From CAIKMD01 sp035277525 (lineage in GTDB: Bacteria > Pseudomonadota > Alphaproteobacteria > ATCC43930 > CGMCC-115725): DNA of 64,000 nt. The stretch covers positions 1-64,000 of the forward strand of contig DATEKH010000152.1 in NCBI GenBank assembly GCA_035277525.1, in the 5' to 3' direction. The translations under genes were made by a program, and so were the position numbers. The notes under the pieces were generated by a model. It did no database searches, had not been told where the DNA came from, and saw nothing but the letters and a program-made list of their open reading frames with translations. Position 1 is the stretch's first letter. Each line of letters begins with the position of its first letter. Shown here one piece after another: positions 1 through 8,923 of this stretch.

Positions 1-896
1 TTGTCGGGGACGATGTCGACGATATAGGTGAGATAATCGAAATTGGCGAAATCGAGTCCGTCGAATCGCTCCACCCAAGGACGATTGCGATCGAGCACGT
101 CTTCGTCATGTGGCTCGCCGCTAATTAATTCTTGATAGTAATCGCGATTTTGGCCCAGTTGCTGGAAAACGATGAAGACGGCGATTCCGATTAGAATCCA
201 GGACGGCCGAATCCACCGCTGTTTCTTGCGGAACAGCGCAAGAAGTCCGAGCATCGCGACGCTCAAGATGAATGCCCATCGGCCCCAGCCGATGTATGCG
301 TGAAGAGCCAGGAAGATCAAGAACGGCACATAAGACCAGGGCCGGAATCCCATCGCCCAAATGAGCATAAGACAGCAGGGAATGAGGGCATTATCGGCCG
401 CCGCGACATAGCCGGTTGTATTCACCAAGGTGTAGATGCCGGTTATCGGATCCCGGTATCCCTGAACAAGGTTGGAGCCGCCCAGCCCTTGCGCGATGTT
501 CAAGTAAAACGAGTAGGCGGCGAATGGTAGGATGAGAATCACGAGGATATAGAAAGCCTGCCACTCCACGGCGGTGAAGCCGCTCGGCAGAGGTCGGTCA
601 AAATGGGGGCCCGTGCGATCGAATGCCCAGCCGAAGAGTGCAAATGCGATCAATCCCCAGGTCGACAGGAAGAGCGTGAAGATGATCCGATCTTCATTGG
701 GATAGAACCACATGTAGTCGAAGGCGATATGGAAGTCGAAGGCGTATTCGAGGATCGGCCGAATGACGAAAACGATCCCATGGAATACGAGGTAATAGCC
801 AAAGGGGTGATACAGCGATCCGCTGCGGTTCTGGATGAAATTCCAGCACAGGAGTAGCCAGACGACCGCTTGAAAGCCGAGAACGACGGGGAGCAT
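1..896 (-). CDS. Wzy-like polysaccharide repeat-unit polymerase, partial
   Basis: I translated the reverse strand from an ATG at 896; the frame stays open for about 298 residues and leaves the window without a stop, so the C-terminus is missing. The protein is strongly hydrophobic, with about eight predicted membrane segments (roughly residues 2-20, 31-50, 70-92, 110-132, 160-176, 182-200, 204-222 and 230-246). The last part is a hydrophilic stretch with RPWVERFDGL and YLTYIVDIVP, which resembles the periplasmic loop of O-antigen/exopolysaccharide polymerases, where a conserved Arg and Asp-Pro pattern recurs. It would join lipid-linked repeat units in the inner membrane. It lies downstream of the glycosyltransferase on the same strand, and a flippase at 5991 completes a Wzx/Wzy pair. 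Family assignment rests on topology and local resemblance. Confidence 0.72.
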   Translation of the reverse strand, partial: MLPVVLGFQAVVWLLLCWNFIQNRSGSLYHPFGYYLVFHGIVFVIRPILEYAFDFHIAFDYMWFYPNEDRIIFTLFLSTWGLIAFALFGWAFDRTGPHFDRPLPSGFTAVEWQAFYILVILILPFAAYSFYLNIAQGLGGSNLVQGYRDPITGIYTLVNTTGYVAAADNALIPCCLMLIWAMGFRPWSYVPFLIFLALHAYIGWGRWAFILSVAMLGLLALFRKKQRWIRPSWILIGIAVFIVFQQLGQNRDYYQELISGEPHDEDVLDRNRPWVERFDGLDFANFDYLTYIVDIVPD

Positions 897-1210
897 CGGT
901 CAACGGCCTTGGCGCGGTGCTTTGCGCGCTTCCGTTATGCCGGTCCGCTCTGTCGGAGGTGTCCGATTTTGAGTGCCGCAGCCTGGTATCATAGCGATTG
1001 GTTAGTCTCTGAATCGAAAGTAAAGGATCTTGGCGTTGGCGCGATAGCCAATATCGGGGGCTCGGCGCGTTCGGCCAGTATCATAAGCGCGCAAGGAAAA
1101 TTTCCGATTAACTTTGACTCGTGATGCCCCACGATCGCCCGTGAAATTTCGCAAAATTTACTCTGGATATCATTGGGGTGAAAGAGAAATTCTCGGCCCA
1201 TCCGGTGCTC
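897..1210. other. Gap between two minus-strand genes, no gene seen
   Basis: This stretch separates the stop of the glycosyltransferase from the start of the polymerase on the same strand. I found no convincing ORF; short open frames here lack a ribosome binding site and family resemblance. The octamer gtatcata occurs twice (986-993 and 1078-1085). On the minus strand it reads TATGATAC, which could serve as a -10 element for the polymerase, but no good -35 sits at the right distance. Confidence 0.4.
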
Positions 1211-2125
1211 TCAGCTCACCTCGGCGAGCCTGAATTCCTTGCGCGCCTGATCGAGCGGTGTGGCCGGCGCGCCGCGCAAGTGGCGGAAGAGGCGGTAGGT
1301 TTCGTGCCGCACCGGCCGGCGCTCGCGGAACTGCGTCACGCACGTCGCGAACCCCTTGGCGAGACCGAGTATCCAGCGCCACGCATGGCCGCGGCGGATA
1401 CCGAACATCACCGTCTTGACGCAGGTTCCGGGCAAATGAAACAAAAGCTCGGGCATCGGCACATTGTACCAGGCAATCAGGATCTTGTTGCGCCCGCCAA
1501 AAATATCGCGGCGGCGATTGTCGCGCACCGGCGATTCATAGTGATAGATCGGATCGGCGTTTCCGAGCCGCGTGAGATATCCTGCATCGAGAATCCGAAT
1601 CGCGAGGTCCTCTTCCTCGTATTGCTGGCGCAGGTACTCGCGATAGCCGCCAACGCGAAGGAATACCTCGCGCCGCATGGCGCAGGCGCCGCCCCAGAAC
1701 GTATCGAGCAGGAAAATTCCCTCGCAGCTCGGCGCGCGCTGGAGCACGGCGCTGCTGGTGTTGACGTTGACCAGCGGGATCGCCACCACACCGATGAGCG
1801 GCGAGGCGAATTCGGCGAGAGTCTGCTCAATCGTGCCGGGCGAGGTGAACTCCGCATCGTCGTCGATCGAGAAAACGATATCACCCGATGCGAGCTTTAC
1901 GCCGCGATTGCGCTGCACCGTGGCGCTCAGCGAAACCTCGCTTCGATAATAACGAACCCCCGGGAAGTCACGCTGCACCATGTCGGGGGTATCGTCGGTC
2001 GAGCCGTCGTCGAGCACGATCACCTCGGGCGTGATCGTCTGTCTGACGCAGGAGAGAATAGCACGCCGCAGATCATCGCGTCGGTTCTTGGTGGCGATCA
2101 TGACCGTCGCCGTCAGTTCAGTCAT
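1211..2125 (-). CDS. Family 2 glycosyltransferase
   Basis: A 304-residue GT-A fold glycosyltransferase that would move a sugar from a nucleotide donor to a lipid-linked acceptor at the cytoplasmic face of the membrane. Visible motifs are the N-terminal TVMIATKNR strand, DDGS at 39-42, an acidic DDD cluster at 88-90 that stands for the metal-binding DxD, the GGACAMRREVF segment near 145-155, and EED at 171-173, the usual position of the catalytic base. I chose the ATG at 2125, preceded by AAGGG at good spacing; an in-frame GTG at 2143 would add six residues. It belongs to a minus-strand run with the deacetylase upstream and the polymerase downstream, so it probably builds the repeat unit of the local polysaccharide. 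Donor and linkage cannot be read from the sequence. Confidence 0.9.
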   Translation of the reverse strand: MTELTATVMIATKNRRDDLRRAILSCVRQTITPEVIVLDDGSTDDTPDMVQRDFPGVRYYRSEVSLSATVQRNRGVKLASGDIVFSIDDDAEFTSPGTIEQTLAEFASPLIGVVAIPLVNVNTSSAVLQRAPSCEGIFLLDTFWGGACAMRREVFLRVGGYREYLRQQYEEEDLAIRILDAGYLTRLGNADPIYHYESPVRDNRRRDIFGGRNKILIAWYNVPMPELLFHLPGTCVKTVMFGIRRGHAWRWILGLAKGFATCVTQFRERRPVRHETYRLFRHLRGAPATPLDQARKEFRLAEVS

Positions 2126-2232
2126 CGATCGACCCTTCAGCACCCATCATCCCGCCACGCCGCCGCAGCAGCAAGCCCTGATATAGCGGCCGCAGATTAC
2201 CACGATTTTAATGATGATTTCCGGGGTCGGCG

Positions 2233-3051
2233 TCACGCCGCAAAGATTTGTTCGATTTCGGGCACCTCGATCGCAGGATGCCGGCGCACGCGCCGCAACA
2301 GCTCTTCGACGAGGTCCCACACCGGTTCGTCATGGACAAGATGGTGCGTGACGATGCCGACCGGGAGGCGTGACGAGACCAGCCCGTAGCGCCGAAGCTT
2401 GATGGCGGCAAGCGCCGTGCGCACGAGGTGCTCCGGCTCTGCCGCCGCATTCTTCTCCCAATCAATCACGTCGAGATGGGGGTTGCGGCTCGCCAAGGGC
2501 AGCCCCGCGAAGTCGCCATGCAAGGAGATGAAGCAATAGCCGGCGTCCGCGACGGCGCCGTCGAGATGGCGGGAGAGCCGGTTGAACGGCGGAACGAGGA
2601 CAGGCAGGAAGCGCGAAGAGAAAAGCTTTTCGAGACGGCGGCGCCCCTCGCTGAGCTGCGCTTGGACTTCCGCCGGGTCGCGGCTGTCGCCGAACTCGGC
2701 GGGCCGCGCCGGCTCTGCATGGTTGGCATGATCCCACCCATGTTGCAAAACGCGGACGCGCGGCTCGCGGTCGAGCCGTCGCACGAGCGATTCCTCCGCG
2801 CCGACGGGAATTACGGCAAGCGCCAAAGGCATATCGAAACGCCCGGCGAGATCGAAAAGCCGGCCGAGCGCGGGGGTATCAGTCCGCGCATCATCGTCGC
2901 GCCACCAGAAGCGGAGCTTTCGACCGCGCTTCGACCAGAGATCGAGCTCGCGTTGGAGCGCCCGCCAATCCGATGGCTGCCGTTTTGTCCAATCGCGCAG
3001 CAGATGCCGCGCGACACGACAGAATGCCGTCCGGAGGCTAGGTATCGCCAT
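2233..3051 (-). CDS. Polysaccharide deacetylase-like protein (CE4-related)
   Basis: A 272-residue protein with a CE4/NodB-like layout. WWRDDDA at about 49-55 carries the aspartates expected of the first motif (base and metal ligand), and QHGWDHANH at 103-111 supplies the histidines of the second motif. VPPFNRLS near 155 matches the third motif. A basic N-terminal extension replaces a clear signal peptide. Such proteins remove N- or O-acetyl groups from polysaccharide; in this locus it may act on the same glycan that the acyltransferases at 3166-5528 decorate. The ATG at 3051 has only a weak ribosome binding site. The sequence resembles the divergent deacetylase-like proteins of rhizobial polysaccharide clusters more than classic chitin deacetylases, so activity is inferred. 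Confidence 0.8.
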   Translation of the reverse strand: MAIPSLRTAFCRVARHLLRDWTKRQPSDWRALQRELDLWSKRGRKLRFWWRDDDARTDTPALGRLFDLAGRFDMPLALAVIPVGAEESLVRRLDREPRVRVLQHGWDHANHAEPARPAEFGDSRDPAEVQAQLSEGRRRLEKLFSSRFLPVLVPPFNRLSRHLDGAVADAGYCFISLHGDFAGLPLASRNPHLDVIDWEKNAAAEPEHLVRTALAAIKLRRYGLVSSRLPVGIVTHHLVHDEPVWDLVEELLRRVRRHPAIEVPEIEQIFAA

Positions 3052-3165
3052 GGCGGATCGCTCGCGGCCGCTCGTATCGCTCGCACCTATTCCGGCTCGC
3101 CCAAGAACACATTACCTTGCGGGCAAAGACGAAGATCTGCGGTCGGATTGTCGGATGCCTATCAC

Positions 3166-4347
3166 TCAATGTGCGATACCTCCGCGCCCTAGCGCGGCTT
3201 TTACCTTCCGGCGCCACTCCGGCGGCACTTTGTATCGGAGTCGACTCAGGCGTTGCGTCATATTAAGCGCGACGATACGCAGGCAGCCACGATAGCTGTT
3301 TGCGAATTCGTAAGAAAAGACGTCGATCTGTTCTTTTGTCCAAAGCTTCTTATAGCCTTCCCATCCGATCCGGAGGTCGAAATCGAGGCCCTCGACGAAG
3401 GACCAATGCAGGCATTCCTCCAAAATCATCTGTCCGGGACCAAAAGCGGAAAATTCTGGATCGTAGGCCGTCAAGAAATCCTCGATGCGATCGGCGTCGC
3501 GGCGGAACATGTCGGCGGCGATGATTCGGTCTCCGAGGCGAAGCACCGATACGAGAAGGCCGTCCGCACCATCAGGATCGGTTGCGGCAGCGATCAAAAA
3601 ATTCCTGTATTCGTCTGTCAGCAGCCAAGGATTGTGATGTTTGGTCTCGGCAAGCCATGTCCGCTTTTGCGCCAATATCCAATCGATCACTGCGGCGCGC
3701 CGCGGCCCGACCACCGACGGTTCGAAGATCAACGGTCCTTTTTCCTGGAGGCGTCGTCTGCGCCGGGCGATGCTCTTTCGCATATCGCTCGGCAGAGAAA
3801 GACGATACTGATCCCAGTTCGCGTGCATCGCGCGGCTCACATGGGAAGCCGGATCGCGGTCCACGAAAGCTGGATTGTTTTGGCTTGCGAGAAAGCGATG
3901 GAGCTCCGATCCTGCGCGCACCAGCGGTAAGGAGATGATGTCGGCGTGGGAGGTCTGGCGCAGCATCGTCCACGCCTTCTCAATGCGCGCCGCAGCCTTC
4001 AGACCATCTTCGACGAGGATGCTCGTGTATTCGGTCGTCTCAGGTCCGAGCGGCCGGACCACCGTCAATAACCCGATGCGGTGTATGACGAAAGGCCAGA
4101 TGAGGACGGCACGGGCGCCTTGGCGCGCAACGATGCAATAAAGCCAGCGTCCGCGCGGTTCGCTGACGGTCCGCCAGCTCGTCCAGCACCAAGAAAAGCT
4201 TTGCGAGAAATATGGCTGAACCGCGCGCTCGTAGAGCGCATCCCAATCGTGTTTGAGCGCAGCGAGAGCGAGCGGGTCGTCCACGATTTCATAATGGTCG
4301 GACTCGTCCACGCTCCCCCGCATGTCCATGGAATGAGCGGTCGTCAT
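3166..4347 (-). CDS. CelD/BioF2-type GNAT acyltransferase, second of tandem pair
   Basis: A 393-residue protein of the Acetyltransf_6 (BioF2/CelD-like) family, a GNAT-type fold related to FemAB transferases. The pattern RKSIARRRRRLQEKG in the middle, then GDRIIAADMF and the C-terminal DLRIGWEGYKKLWT segment, is typical. It would transfer an acyl or aminoacyl group to a sugar during polysaccharide assembly in the cytoplasm. The frame continues upstream of the start, but that part overlaps the previous gene and looks like noise. The ATG at 4347 overlaps the TGA of the upstream paralogue as ATGA, which indicates translational coupling. It shares length and architecture with its neighbour at 4344-5528, so the two are ancient duplicates. 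Confidence 0.82.
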   Translation of the reverse strand: MTTAHSMDMRGSVDESDHYEIVDDPLALAALKHDWDALYERAVQPYFSQSFSWCWTSWRTVSEPRGRWLYCIVARQGARAVLIWPFVIHRIGLLTVVRPLGPETTEYTSILVEDGLKAAARIEKAWTMLRQTSHADIISLPLVRAGSELHRFLASQNNPAFVDRDPASHVSRAMHANWDQYRLSLPSDMRKSIARRRRRLQEKGPLIFEPSVVGPRRAAVIDWILAQKRTWLAETKHHNPWLLTDEYRNFLIAAATDPDGADGLLVSVLRLGDRIIAADMFRRDADRIEDFLTAYDPEFSAFGPGQMILEECLHWSFVEGLDFDLRIGWEGYKKLWTKEQIDVFSYEFANSYRGCLRIVALNMTQRLSRLRYKVPPEWRRKVKAALGRGGIAH

Positions 4348-5528
4348 GCTGAGGACGATGTCGGCCTTCCGTTGGCTCGCGGCATTCCTTTCAACCATCT
4401 GCGTGCAGCGCGGAGCTGCGGACTTTGCTGCAGTCGGCGCTTCAATCGGTCGATTGCCACGGTGGCCAAGCCTCTTAAGGTTACGGCGGCGAGGTACTCG
4501 TAGATGGCGAGGGAATGGTCGCTCCAATAGCGTTTGTAAGTTTCGCCGCCGACAGTGAGGTCGAAGATGTCGATCGTCGGCTCGGCAACGCACCACTCGA
4601 CGACATTCTCGAGAAGGATCCGGCCGGGAGAGTACCGCGCCCATTCCTCCTCGTAACCTGCCATCATCGAATAGAAACGGCGATTGTAAACGAGGCCCCA
4701 GTCGGTGGCGACGACCTTTTCGCCAACTCGCAAGCAGCAAACATGAATATTGCCGGTGGCAAACCATGTACGTGTCACGCCTTCATAGAACGCCAAATAT
4801 TCCGGTCGCATGAAAATATCGCGAGTGCCGGTTGCGCGCCATCGGCGCGATTTCTGGGCCGCCATAATCCGCACCCATGCGGCGGCTTCATCGGCATTTC
4901 GAGGCAGAGCGATCTCGACCTTTCCCTCTTTGCCGAGTCGGCGTTGTCTCCTCCGCGTGTCTTTGAAGAAGTCCGTGCTCTGCCGCGCTCTGAACTCATC
5001 GAAAGAGTTGGGAAGGGCCGCGGCGTACGCGTTCTCAAGGAAATTTGCTCCGCGAAGCGTGAGCATCGGGTTTCTCGCGCCTTCGATCGTCTCCGGCATG
5101 TGCCAAAACCAGACGACATCGACGGGCGGCAAGCGCTTCAAGATCGATTCCCAGAGGGCGGCGAATTCGGCAGCCCCAACTTGAGCGGCGTAAGCCCGAT
5201 CGATGATCGGCGCGTGGTAGTCGCTAATCCCGCCACCGAGAAACTGTAGAACGCGCAATCCTCGGCGGCGGTAAATTCCGAGCGGGAGTATCATCAGCGT
5301 CCGGTCGGTGCAGTCGCTTAAATGGATAATGAGCGGCGCGACCCCCTGTGCGACGCCGATGGTCGCTTGCCAAACGGAAAGCCAGGTAAAGGATTGAAAC
5401 GCGAAAGAGGCACAGTCATGTCCCGCCTTTTGCCAAAGTGCCTCGCAAGCTTCGAACGAGTGGTAAACCGCGATTTCTACGCCGTTGACCGAAACGGGTT
5501 TGGTCGGCTCAGTCGCCGCGCGCCGCAA
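4344..5528 (-). CDS. CelD/BioF2-type GNAT acyltransferase, first of tandem pair
   Basis: A paralogue of the next gene, again of the Acetyltransf_6 family: conserved FKDTRRRQRRLGKEG, GEKVVATDWGLV and DLTVGGETYKRYWS segments match in order. I chose a TTG start at 5528 because it follows a strong AGGAGAG ribosome binding site six bases upstream and gives 394 residues, almost exactly the length of the paralogue (393). An ATG at 5609 would add 27 residues without resemblance to the family and would cover a direct repeat that looks regulatory. It is the first gene of a minus-strand run (acyltransferases, deacetylase, glycosyltransferase, polymerase). It probably modifies a sugar residue with an acyl or aminoacyl group; the donor is unknown. 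Confidence 0.8.
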   Translation of the reverse strand: MRRAATEPTKPVSVNGVEIAVYHSFEACEALWQKAGHDCASFAFQSFTWLSVWQATIGVAQGVAPLIIHLSDCTDRTLMILPLGIYRRRGLRVLQFLGGGISDYHAPIIDRAYAAQVGAAEFAALWESILKRLPPVDVVWFWHMPETIEGARNPMLTLRGANFLENAYAAALPNSFDEFRARQSTDFFKDTRRRQRRLGKEGKVEIALPRNADEAAAWVRIMAAQKSRRWRATGTRDIFMRPEYLAFYEGVTRTWFATGNIHVCCLRVGEKVVATDWGLVYNRRFYSMMAGYEEEWARYSPGRILLENVVEWCVAEPTIDIFDLTVGGETYKRYWSDHSLAIYEYLAAVTLRGLATVAIDRLKRRLQQSPQLRAARRWLKGMPRANGRPTSSSA

Positions 5529-5990
5529 GCGGTTCTCTCCTGTAGGCCTCGATTGATCGTATTTTACCCGTGACCCACGCGCAGATTTGGACCAGTGGAT
5601 ATTGGCCATATCATGCTCGCTTCGGATGTAATGGACCAGTGGGAGGCGGGCCGCCGAGCCCCGCAGACGACGAGCCGCTTATCCACATGCCATATAATCT
5701 CGCGACTCGGGGTTTGGACAATTACAATGAAGACAAACCAAGGGCCCAGGCTTGCTCGAGGGACAAATCAGCGGGACGTCAGAACGGGTTTTTGAGGTCT
5801 GGCAATTATTCAGGTTTACCGTTAAGGAATGATTTTTCCCACGACAGCATGCTGCAGCTAAGCCGACGCGTGGTCGACACTCTCCTTGAGCAAAATTTCT
5901 ATAAGATCCGTAACGCCTTTGGAAGCCGTCCGATGAAATTAGGGCATGGGCGTTCGATGCACAATCTTCCGCTGAATCGGGGGAGAGATC
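5529..5990. promoter_or_regulatory. Divergent intergenic region of the polysaccharide locus
   Basis: A 462-base region between the acyltransferase (leftward) and the flippase (rightward), noticeably AT-richer than its surroundings. It must contain the promoters for both directions. It holds an 11-base direct repeat (separate entry) and an AT-rich stretch around 5890-5912 with a TATAAG hexamer that could be a -10 for the flippase. Open frames crossing it are not convincing as genes. Confidence 0.5.
5588..5642. repeat. 11-base direct repeat tggaccagtgg, possible regulator sites
   Basis: The sequence tggaccagtgg occurs at 5588-5598 and again at 5632-5642, exactly 44 bases apart, close to four helical turns, so both copies face the same side of the DNA. 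They lie 60 and 104 bases upstream of the TTG start of the acyltransferase operon. This arrangement fits paired binding sites for a transcription factor, but no matching regulator is encoded nearby. Confidence 0.45.
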
Positions 5991-7535
5991 GTGAGTAGGC
6001 GGTTCGGCGGCGTCTTCGCCCTGACGTTCGCGGCGCAACTCATCGGCAATCTCCAAGGGCTGGTGGTTTTGCCGATCGTGGTGCGCTGGGCAGGTCCGGC
6101 GACATACGGCGCCTATGTTCTCGTCAATATCACCGTCGCGCAGTTTCTTCCGCTTCTGACCACCGGTATCTCTTATCGCTATAGGCGCAACCTCGTTTCG
6201 GCCACGAGCTATGCGGAGCGCCGACGCCTTTTTGAGCCCCAATTCAATTTTCACCTGCTCGCATTCGCCGCAATTTCCGCTTTTTTCCTCTTGGCCGGGC
6301 GCGAACTCGATGCCCTGTTCGACACCGAGGGGTTCTACATCAACCCCTGGGCGCTCGTGGGGTTGGTCGGCGCAAGCGTCATTCAAAGCCAGGTCAGCAA
6401 CTATTTCCGCTACACGCTCCGATTGACGCCGTTCAATATCGCGCTCGGCGGAGGTCCGATCGTGTTCGTGGCGGGCTTGGCGGGATTCGTCGCATTCAAC
6501 CAGGCATTGTCGCTCGATCAGCTCCTGCTCGTGCAAATCGTCTCCTCGGTTTTCGTCAATTTACCCTTCGTCATCGTGATGTTGCGCGAGCTCGGCATGC
6601 CTCGGGTCAGCCTCCCCTTGCGGGCTTTCGCCCGCGACTTCCGGGCTGGGCTTTCGCTGACGCTCGATCTGTTCGTCGATTTCGTAATTACCTCGGGCGA
6701 CCGCTATTTAATCACGGCCTATCTCTCGGTGCTCGATGTCGGCCGGTACCAACCCGCTTATCAGCTCGCATCGGTAATTCTTTTCTTGCCGCGCCTCGTG
6801 GTGACGGTTCTTTCGCCGATCGTTTCGAGGCTCATCGATATGGGAGATCGCGCGGCGGCGGAGCGTATCGTCGAGACCTCCTTGTCGATCCTTTTGATGG
6901 TCGGCGTGCCCTTCGTTGCTGGAGCCGCGATGATCGGGCCGTCGCTCATCCTTTTACTGACGAACGCCGATGTCGCCGAGTCGAGCCGCTGGGTGACGCC
7001 GTTGGTCGCCGTGGGGACGCTGTTCTGCGGCGCCATTTGGATCTTCGAGACCGTCGTCATCGGCCTCAACCGTCCGAAGTTGTTCCTCTTCGCCGATATC
7101 GAAGGAGCTTGCGCAAATCTGTGCATAAACCTCGTCTGTCTGCCCCTGTTCAAAAATATCACTGTACCCGCCATCGCCGCGTCCGTCGGCTTTGCCGTGG
7201 CCGCGATCGGGTTGGCGTTTCACCTCCGGACGTTTTGGCGGTTCAACATCGAATGGTCCGCGCTTTTGCGGTATTGCGCCGCAGCAGCAGTCCTGTGCGG
7301 CTTGCTCTGGCTCTTGGACTTCAGGCCAGGCGAAGTAAGGGCGGTGGGCGTCGTCTATCTCGGGGCGAGCATTGCGGTCGGCGCAGCCGCATATTTCGCA
7401 GTTTTGACCATGCTGGGTGGGTTCGGTCGCCGGCAGTGGGCGGCGATCCGGGATTTGCTCGGAAGCCACGCTCCACAATCCACCGGCGAAGCCGCCAACT
7501 CTTTCACGGTCATCGAACCCCCCGCCGGCTCTTAA
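5991..7535 (+). CDS. Wzx-type polysaccharide flippase (MATE/MOP superfamily)
   Basis: A 514-residue integral membrane protein with 12-14 hydrophobic segments spread along its length and the layout of the oligosaccharide flippase family. The N-terminus FGGVFALTFAAQLIGNLQG is typical of the first helix, and the TSGDRYLITAYLSVLDVGRY segment near 230-250 is a family hallmark. It would flip lipid-linked repeat units to the periplasm for the Wzy-like polymerase at 1-896. The start is a GTG with a strong GGGGGAGAG ribosome binding site. The C-terminal 25 residues are hydrophilic. The gene opens a rightward unit, divergent from the acyltransferases. Confidence 0.88.
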   Translation: MSRRFGGVFALTFAAQLIGNLQGLVVLPIVVRWAGPATYGAYVLVNITVAQFLPLLTTGISYRYRRNLVSATSYAERRRLFEPQFNFHLLAFAAISAFFLLAGRELDALFDTEGFYINPWALVGLVGASVIQSQVSNYFRYTLRLTPFNIALGGGPIVFVAGLAGFVAFNQALSLDQLLLVQIVSSVFVNLPFVIVMLRELGMPRVSLPLRAFARDFRAGLSLTLDLFVDFVITSGDRYLITAYLSVLDVGRYQPAYQLASVILFLPRLVVTVLSPIVSRLIDMGDRAAAERIVETSLSILLMVGVPFVAGAAMIGPSLILLLTNADVAESSRWVTPLVAVGTLFCGAIWIFETVVIGLNRPKLFLFADIEGACANLCINLVCLPLFKNITVPAIAASVGFAVAAIGLAFHLRTFWRFNIEWSALLRYCAAAAVLCGLLWLLDFRPGEVRAVGVVYLGASIAVGAAAYFAVLTMLGGFGRRQWAAIRDLLGSHAPQSTGEAANSFTVIEPPAGS

Positions 7536-7571
7536 CTCTCGCGGGCATCAAGGTTCCGCGATGATTCTCTC

Positions 7572-8738
7572 TCACGACGTCGCGTATTGCGGATCTGGTG
7601 GCATGACGGCCAGCCGTTTAAGAAGAAGGGACAGCGTCGTGCCACCTTCCGGGCCGAAAAGCGGACCATTGTTCAGCTGGTGGGTTTCGATTCCCTGCGA
7701 TGCCACATTGAATTCGATAATTCGTGGTTGATGCTTGGCATCGACCGCTACGTCCCACGAGACGAGGTCGAACCATGGCAACGATCGCTGAAGCTTGCGA
7801 CAAAGCTCCAGCGCTTCGTGATAGGCAGGAAGCTCTCCTGTAAAAGGGACCCCGCTATCCGGATGAACATCGAGAAAATACCAGTCGCGAACCAATCCTC
7901 TTCCACGCAAACGGCCGTTCTCAATCCCCGCCGCAATTCCGCCCATCGTGTAGTTGTCAACCCGCATCCCACTCCTGCCCGTTCGCAGGAAGCTTGACAG
8001 TTCGATTACCCCGCTTTCCGTCGTCATCATTAGAATTCGGAAGGTATTCACCGAAGTCGCATTAAAGCGCGCCATCTCGGGACACTGCGTGAGGAAGCGC
8101 TGGATGACCCAGTCAGCTTTCCTACGAGCCAGATGATCGGACAGGACGGTGCTAATGAAAGCAGACGCTGTGGGGCCGTCCATCACCTGCATGTCCCGCC
8201 CAGCCCCATGCTCCACGGCCGGCTTCACGATGAACTCTTCGTCTTGCGACGCGAACACTCTCGCAAGCTCGGTATCGGCTATCCGAACAAATCCCGGCAA
8301 ATAGAGATCGCCGCGTACGATATGCAGCACGGGCTCGGGAAGGTAAGGAGCCATCGACAAGCTATAAAGATTATTCTTGTCTGTGAGGACTGACACGTAC
8401 GGCATCGCGTTTAGCGCGGGCTCGATCTTGCAGTAGAAAATTTCCGCTGGAATGAAAGCCGAATCGAATCGGCCCGTAACCCGCCAATAAAGTTCGTGAT
8501 TCTGAAGATCGTCATAGCCGTTGAAATTCCTGGCAAGGAACCGACGCGCCGCTTCACGACTCTCGGGCGGCGGTTCGAAACCGGAACACCATTGCCGATG
8601 CTTCAGCGTCAACTCCTTGCGAATCTCGGCGGCGATGACATGCCGCCGCCAAGCCCGTTGGGTCTCAAGGAGCGCCTTGCCGCCTGTATGCGCCACGCCT
8701 CGTAACGTCCTGCTTAACAAGGAGCGGGATTTTTCCAT
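7572..8738 (-). CDS. Sugar-transfer-associated ATP-grasp protein
   Basis: A 388-residue protein that resembles the sugar-transfer-associated ATP-grasp family (ATPgrasp_ST). Visible ATP-grasp features are EEFIVKPAVEHGAGRDM (ATP-binding lysine and glycine-rich loop), VIQRFLTQ, and the C-terminal WDVAVDAKHQPRIIEFNV, which carries the metal-binding acidic residue and the E-x-N motif. Such ligases activate a carboxylate and join it to an amine or thiol; members sit in exopolysaccharide clusters, but their substrates are largely unknown. I prefer the ATG at 8738, preceded by AAGG, over an in-frame TTG seven codons upstream. It converges with the flippase, 36 bases away, and is divergent from the esterase at 8924. 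Confidence 0.85.
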   Translation of the reverse strand: MEKSRSLLSRTLRGVAHTGGKALLETQRAWRRHVIAAEIRKELTLKHRQWCSGFEPPPESREAARRFLARNFNGYDDLQNHELYWRVTGRFDSAFIPAEIFYCKIEPALNAMPYVSVLTDKNNLYSLSMAPYLPEPVLHIVRGDLYLPGFVRIADTELARVFASQDEEFIVKPAVEHGAGRDMQVMDGPTASAFISTVLSDHLARRKADWVIQRFLTQCPEMARFNATSVNTFRILMMTTESGVIELSSFLRTGRSGMRVDNYTMGGIAAGIENGRLRGRGLVRDWYFLDVHPDSGVPFTGELPAYHEALELCRKLQRSLPWFDLVSWDVAVDAKHQPRIIEFNVASQGIETHQLNNGPLFGPEGGTTLSLLLKRLAVMPPDPQYATS

Positions 8739-8923
8739 TTGTCTGCCTTCGTCGCGCAAAACCGCCGCGAAGATAGCATTCTAAATAATCGATCGTCCAA
8801 CCGATGGCCTCTTCTACGCAGAGAGCGGCCGGGACTCGCTCACGCCATTTCTTGCCCGGTTGGGGTCGAGTTCGCAGGGTAGTAAACTGATCTCCGCGTG
8901 ATTCACCGAGCCTCTGTGCAACA

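Noticed and set aside
989..1201. Open frame of 70 codons between polymerase and glycosyltransferase
   Set aside because: No ribosome binding site, no homology I can recognise, and a composition unlike coding sequence.
1178..2389. Long open frame (403 codons) on the plus strand opposite the glycosyltransferase
   Set aside because: It is antisense to a clear GT2 gene and its residues show no family pattern; such frames arise from GC-rich third positions.
5570..5998. Open frame of 142 codons across the divergent intergenic region
   Set aside because: No ribosome binding site or family features; it overlaps the flippase start and the direct repeat.
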